Shown: in pieces, positions 20,332 through 24,231 of the stretch | How the letters are laid out: every line of letters begins with the position of its first letter | Numbering within the stretch: position 1 is the stretch's first letter | Assembly (NCBI GenBank): GCA_001414345.1 | Contig: LLCB01000539.1 | Coordinates: forward strand, 1 to 24,231 | Direction: 5' to 3' | DNA length: 24,231 nt | DNA from: Hymenoscyphus infarciens | Lineage: Eukaryota > Ascomycota > Leotiomycetes > Helotiales > Helotiaceae | Made by a program: the position numbers and the translations under genes | The notes under the pieces: generated by a model | The model's input: the letters and a program-made list of their open reading frames with translations, nothing else | What the model was told of the DNA's origin: nothing | Databases searched by the model: none

Positions 20332-21990
20332 GCGTATTTTAAGGAATTTATTACCTAGCTAATAGAACTTAAGATAGAGTTCTAACTAAAACTTATACTA
20401 TAGTTTATATTTAATCTAGTCTATTAATAAAAGGGTCTTAGATAAAGAATTTACTTATTAGTTATTATTAGAGGAATTAATAGCCTTTTCTCTCCTTCTA
20501 CTTCTATTAGAAGTTACTATCTTAGCTCTAATTATATAGGTTCTTAGAACTATTATTACTATAAAAAATCTTAAAGTTAGTATTATAGTTTCTAGATATA
20601 TATATATAGAATCTAAAAAGGTAATAAAGAATATTAACCTAGGCTCTTAGAAGAAGTAAGCTAGGTAGACGTGTTTTAAGAATAGTAAAATAGTCTAGCT
20701 ATTCTTACTCTTAGATATTAACTTAATCTAACTATTAAATAATTCCTAGCACCTCTTTTTAAAATATAGCTAATTATAGTATATATAACTCTAAGTCTTT
20801 TTAAGATTAGAAATACAATAGTAAGTATACTATACTATAAATCTTTAAAGACCTATAGCCTAAGAAAATTATAATAGTTTTCTAATTATAGAGATATTAT
20901 AGAAAATCTTAAGAAGTTTAATATTAAATATATATTTTAGAAGAAGTAGAGCCTCTAGAAAGAAACCGTCTTTAATAATAGTATATAATCTTAAATACTT
21001 ATAACTATAATATATAATAATTACTTTATAAGCATTACCTATAATATATTAGAAGCTATATATAAGTAGATTATTAATAATATACCTAGAGTATAATATA
21101 TGATTTTAGATATATAAAACTTATACTAGGATAGTTATAGATAAAGGAAACATCTATTAAATAAGGTCTATTCTAGGAAAGGTATTACCTTAGTCTAATT
21201 AAGTTTATATGCCTCTCGATTTACATAGTTAGTTCTAGTCTTTAGAGTAGATTAGAGTATAATATCTTCCTAGTCTTAGTTATTCTTATAACTTTACTTA
21301 ACTCCTCTATTAAGATAATTATTATAGTAACCGCTACTCTATAAGAAATCTTAGTATTCTAGATTATAAGATTTATTCTTATATAAGATATACTAATAAG
21401 TAGAAGGATATAAGAGAGTTAATAGAGTAGACTTTTTAATAGGCTTCTAAAAGGCTAGCTATCTCTAGCAAACATACTACCTAGTTTTACTAAATATAGC
21501 TTTATTAAATATAGAGAATCTATATATAAGGAAACTAGTACGATAGCGCTCTTTTCTAGTTTTTTAGATTATTATAGTAGTAATAAAGACTAGTAAATAA
21601 TCTTAGAGATATATAGGTATAAACCTATAGTATATAAACTAGTTATAGTATAGGCTTCCTATTACATGCTTAGAGGACCTCTTAGTATATACTCTATATA
21701 TACTTTTACTTTAAATTTAGCTACGGTTAGGTAGGTAGGTAAGTACTAGAATAGAGTTATAAGAGTTAAAAGCTTAATTTAAGAGTAAACATACTTAAAA
21801 GAAGCTATTAATTACTTACTAAAATTAGGCCTTTAAATATCTAAGTAACTTTTATAAAGTTATTTTATATATATATAGATCTTTTAAAAAATGGAAATTA
21901 AGAACTATAAACCTCTATCTAAGCTAATTATATCTAAGGTAATATAAACACTAATCCTTTCTAATAAAAAAGAAAAATAAACCTCTTTAT

Positions 21991-22024
21991 AAAAATAAAA
22001 ATAAAAACAAAAACAATAATAATA
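21991..22024. repeat. A-rich hexanucleotide microsatellite
   Basis: Two units AAAAAT, two units AAAAAC, then AATAATAATA. The two AAAAAC units keep CpA, although CpA is almost absent in the surroundings. Confidence 0.8.
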
Positions 22025-22455
22025 GGACTAAAGGCTAACTAAAAAAAGAGAGGAAAAGATATTATATACTAGGTATTTAAATAGCTTTAGAAAGAAGGAT
22101 TAAGGCTAAAGTAGGTTTTAAATATAGAAGGATTAAATACTAGTAAGTTCTATAAGACTAGAGAAGAATATACTAGGTATATTAACACGTCGGTTAGCTA
22201 AGTAGCTTAGAGATAGTTCTTAGAGGTTAGACAGTTAATTAGTATATATCTCTAGTTTATAAGAAGTTAGCTATTATCTTAATAGATTTTTTCTACTTAT
22301 AGTATAATATCTACATTCTAAGTAAGGTCTAGCTATATATCTTATTTAATCCTCTATTTCTCTAACTTTAATAGCCTTCTATTTCTATATATCTTCTCTT
22401 TAGCTTTAACAAAGTTATTAATTTTATTATAATAGTAATTAAAATCTAGATTTAA

Positions 22456-22689
22456 TTAAAAAGCGACTATAAACCTAACTTAAAGCGTTTTATAAAGGCC
22501 TATAATTCTATCTATCTAAGATTTTTTAATTAAATCGTATTTATATATTTATTAAAGAATAATACACTAAATAGAGAGCGAGAAGCAGTAGAAGGATTAC
22601 TAGGCCATCTCGGTCTAAGAGAGTTAATAGACTTTAAGACTTTTACTCTAGTATACTCGTATAACGTCTTTCTAATATATAGAGTCTTA
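22456..22689 (+). pseudogene. Open, less mutated relic near 22.5 kb
   Basis: Plus codons from 22456 to 22689 hold a single stop (TAA at 22531-22533). The second part, 22534-22689, is 52 codons without a stop and includes NREREAVEGLLGHLGLRELI. The first part reads LKSDYKPNLKRFIKAYNSIY. This patch keeps GCA, CCAT and several CpG, and TG survives near 22720 and 22910, so RIP damage is lower. A minus-strand reading of 22200-22380 looks protein-like as well, so strand and extent are unsure. No family is recognised; SDYKPN is not enough to call the ribonuclease H segment of a retroelement. Confidence 0.3.
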
Positions 22690-22699
22690 TAAACATTTT

Positions 22700-24020
22700 A
22701 TTTTAAGCTATATACAATATGTATATACTACCTTCTAGATTATAGTAATCGACGTACTATCTATAGTAGTGCCTAGAGAACGAACACGCGTATACCTACG
22801 CTACTACTATATTATAGTAAGAGTTAGATTTAAAGAGTAGTAAAGAAGACGTATACTAAGAGGTACAAGGTATTAGCTTACGTAGGTCTTATAATAGGAG
22901 AGGGCGTAAGTGATTTTTAAGGTAATATAAATAAATATAAGCCTAAATTAGCTATATTAGAGTAATATAAGAAGGAGGAGATAGAAGGGGTAGTAAGGTG
23001 TTAGTATTAGTAGATTACTTACTTTATTTACTAGATGTTTTATATATAGAGTAGTTTTATTATTAAGGATTAGAATACTATATCCTCTTTAGATAGCTAA
23101 TCTATATTATACTCTTTAAGAATCTTATATAATAATCTAAGATAGTAAAAAAGAGCTATAACTATAGCAGGTTAATAGTAATAGATAGTATCCTCTATAA
23201 CTATAATTAATTTAGTACTAGTATAAAAATCGTTCTCTAAATTAATTTTAGGAGAGAGGGAGGTATTAAGACATAACTAATCTAATAAGTAAATATTATA
23301 CTATAAATACTAAGTAAGTAAAAGATTATCTACTAGATAGTAAGAAATGTAGTAGGTAGAGTATAACTAGAGAGTACTTATAATTTTCTACTAAATAGAG
23401 ATCCTAGTACTAGCGTACTTACCTATATAGAGTTATAGACAAATATTTAAGGTAACTCCTATAGAAGCGCTTAGGAGAAGGAGTAAGTACAAAGATAATA
23501 TTATTAAAATATTAAACTCGACTATTATAAGCAATATTAGCTAAATCTATAGCTAGATCTAGAGTAGCTATATATAGCTTTTATATATCGGTTTAGACCT
23601 TTTCGATATTGGCTTAGACCTTTTCAATACTAGTTTAACACTTTTAGACTAGTTATAATTATTATATAAGAACTACTACTATCGAATTAAGCCTTTCATA
23701 AATCGTAGAAGGGTAGGAGTCTACTATACTAATAGAAGTTAATTAAAGAAGAGAAATAAGAGGTTATTATATTTTATAGACAAACGAAAAGAAATAATCT
23801 CTTCAGTTATCCTTATACCCTACATAATTTAGTAGAACGCGGTTCTAACCTTATATTTCTAGTACTAATATAACTAAATATTTAAATTATTATCTTATTC
23901 TTTAAACCCTACTAAAGTATATAACAATATAGAAATTTAAAAATAATTTACCTATAATCTTATATTTAAAAAGCCTTACTAAAAGAATGATTATTTTAGT
24001 ATAAGTTAGCTTATAATATA
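22700..24020. other. RIP-degraded DNA, no recognisable gene
   Basis: After a CpG-rich pocket at 22745-22800 (several CG dinucleotides, with GCCTAGAGAACGAACACGCG at 22772-22791) nothing recognisable follows. No frame was convincing on either strand. Confidence 0.5.
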
Positions 24021-24031
24021 AGCTTACTTAC

Positions 24032-24080
24032 TTCTACTACTTCTACTACTTCTACTACTACTTTTATACTCTTTTATACT
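24032..24080. repeat. 9-bp and 10-bp microsatellites
   Basis: TTCTACTAC is repeated three times exactly (24032-24058), followed after two bases by CTTTTATACT repeated twice (24061-24080). Confidence 0.85.
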
Positions 24081-24105
24081 TCTTTTTAATTAATATACTT
24101 TCTCT

Positions 24106-24231
24106 AGAATAGCATAAGACTAATACTACTTCTAGTATAAAAAAGTCTACTAAAAAAGCTTTAAAAGCTACTAAAAAAGTTCTTAAAAAGAAGATCTCTT
24201 AAATACGTCTTATAAACGTGTTTCTTAACTA
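24106..24231 (+). pseudogene. Lys-rich possible relic at window edge
   Basis: A plus frame near the end reads HKTNTTSSIKKSTKKAL then KATKKVLKKKIS, a stop, and IRLINVFLT, with one stop in about 37 codons before the window ends. The Lys-rich, alternating KST/KAT pattern resembles a basic low-complexity tail. It runs off the window, so neither length nor family can be judged. Confidence 0.25.

Larger units (their letters stand above)
18210..22200. other. RIP-degraded DNA, no recognisable gene
   Basis: No frame or motif stands out in this 4-kb stretch apart from the paired repeat at 20237-20331 and the A-rich microsatellite at 21991-22024. The base pattern is the same saturated RIP as elsewhere. 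Confidence 0.5.
1..24231. other. RIP-saturated AT-rich repeat tract
   Basis: The whole window shows one mutational signature: TpA is in great excess while CpA and TpG are nearly missing on both strands (bases 61-120 hold 11 TA, 0 CA, 0 TG). Cytosines that survive are followed mainly by T, C or G. CpG is still present, for example the run at 3059-3068. This matches repeat-induced point mutation of Pezizomycotina fungi, which acts before meiosis on duplicated DNA and converts CpA to TpA. No sharp edge to ordinary sequence is visible, so the block extends beyond both ends. No intact open reading frame of gene length exists. The usual biological setting is silenced, transposon-derived heterochromatin, including centromeric or subtelomeric AT-isochores; which of these applies here cannot be told. 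No telomere repeat is present. Confidence 0.9.

Noticed and set aside
24032..24080. Telomere-associated repeat near the right end
   Set aside because: The units are TTCTACTAC and CTTTTATACT; no TTAGGG/CCCTAA array is present.
1..24231. Absence of TGA stops as proof of coding frames
   Set aside because: TG is depleted everywhere by RIP, so TGA is rare in every frame on both strands and carries no information.

Overview
The window looks like one continuous stretch of heterochromatic, gene-free DNA from a filamentous ascomycete (Pezizomycotina). The evidence is its base pattern. The sequence is very AT-rich, TpA is extremely common, and CpA and its complement TpG are almost absent on both strands. 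For example, bases 61-120 contain 11 TA but no CA and no TG. CpG, CpT and CpC are kept. This is the signature of saturated repeat-induced point mutation (RIP), which converts CpA to TpA in duplicated DNA. I see no intact protein gene, tRNA, rRNA, CRISPR array or bacterial feature.

What remains are decayed coding relics, probably of transposable elements, on both strands. RIP turns Gln (CAA/CAG) and Trp (TGG) codons into TAA/TAG, Met into Ile, His and Cys into Tyr, and Asp/Glu/Ala/Gly after T into Asn/Lys/Thr/Ser-Arg. True reading frames are therefore broken by TAA/TAG. TGA is rare everywhere simply because TG is rare, so its absence proves nothing. I relied instead on unusually long stop-free runs and on tandem repeats whose period is a multiple of three.

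Layout: 1-1300, weak relic frame. 1300-4080, nothing recognisable. 4080-5880, repeat-rich coding relic (15-, 27-, 39- and 12-bp in-frame repeats). 5880-7815, degenerate, with one open run. 7820-8065, minus-strand open run of 82 codons carrying a 19-residue tandem repeat. 8066-9490, nothing. 9498-10060, plus-strand relic with nested repeats. 10402-10611, plus-strand open run of 70 codons. 10612-14140, mostly nothing recognisable. 14145-14735, minus-strand Lys/Trp-rich relic that may be a retrotransposon Gag N-terminus. 14860-17130, plus-strand relic with several in-frame repeats and a late Cys cluster in a less mutated patch. 17743-17958, minus-strand open run with four 11-14-residue repeats. 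18000-24231, mostly nothing recognisable apart from a paired repeat near 20.2 kb, an open, less mutated patch near 22.5 kb and microsatellites near 22.0 and 24.0 kb.

I could not identify reverse transcriptase, integrase or a DDE transposase with confidence, so element families are left open. Strand calls for most relics are tentative, because TAA/TAG and TTA/CTA are reverse complements and both strands read almost equally well. The most solid results are the RIP state itself, its CpA specificity, the islands of lower mutation, and the repeats that preserve codon phase.
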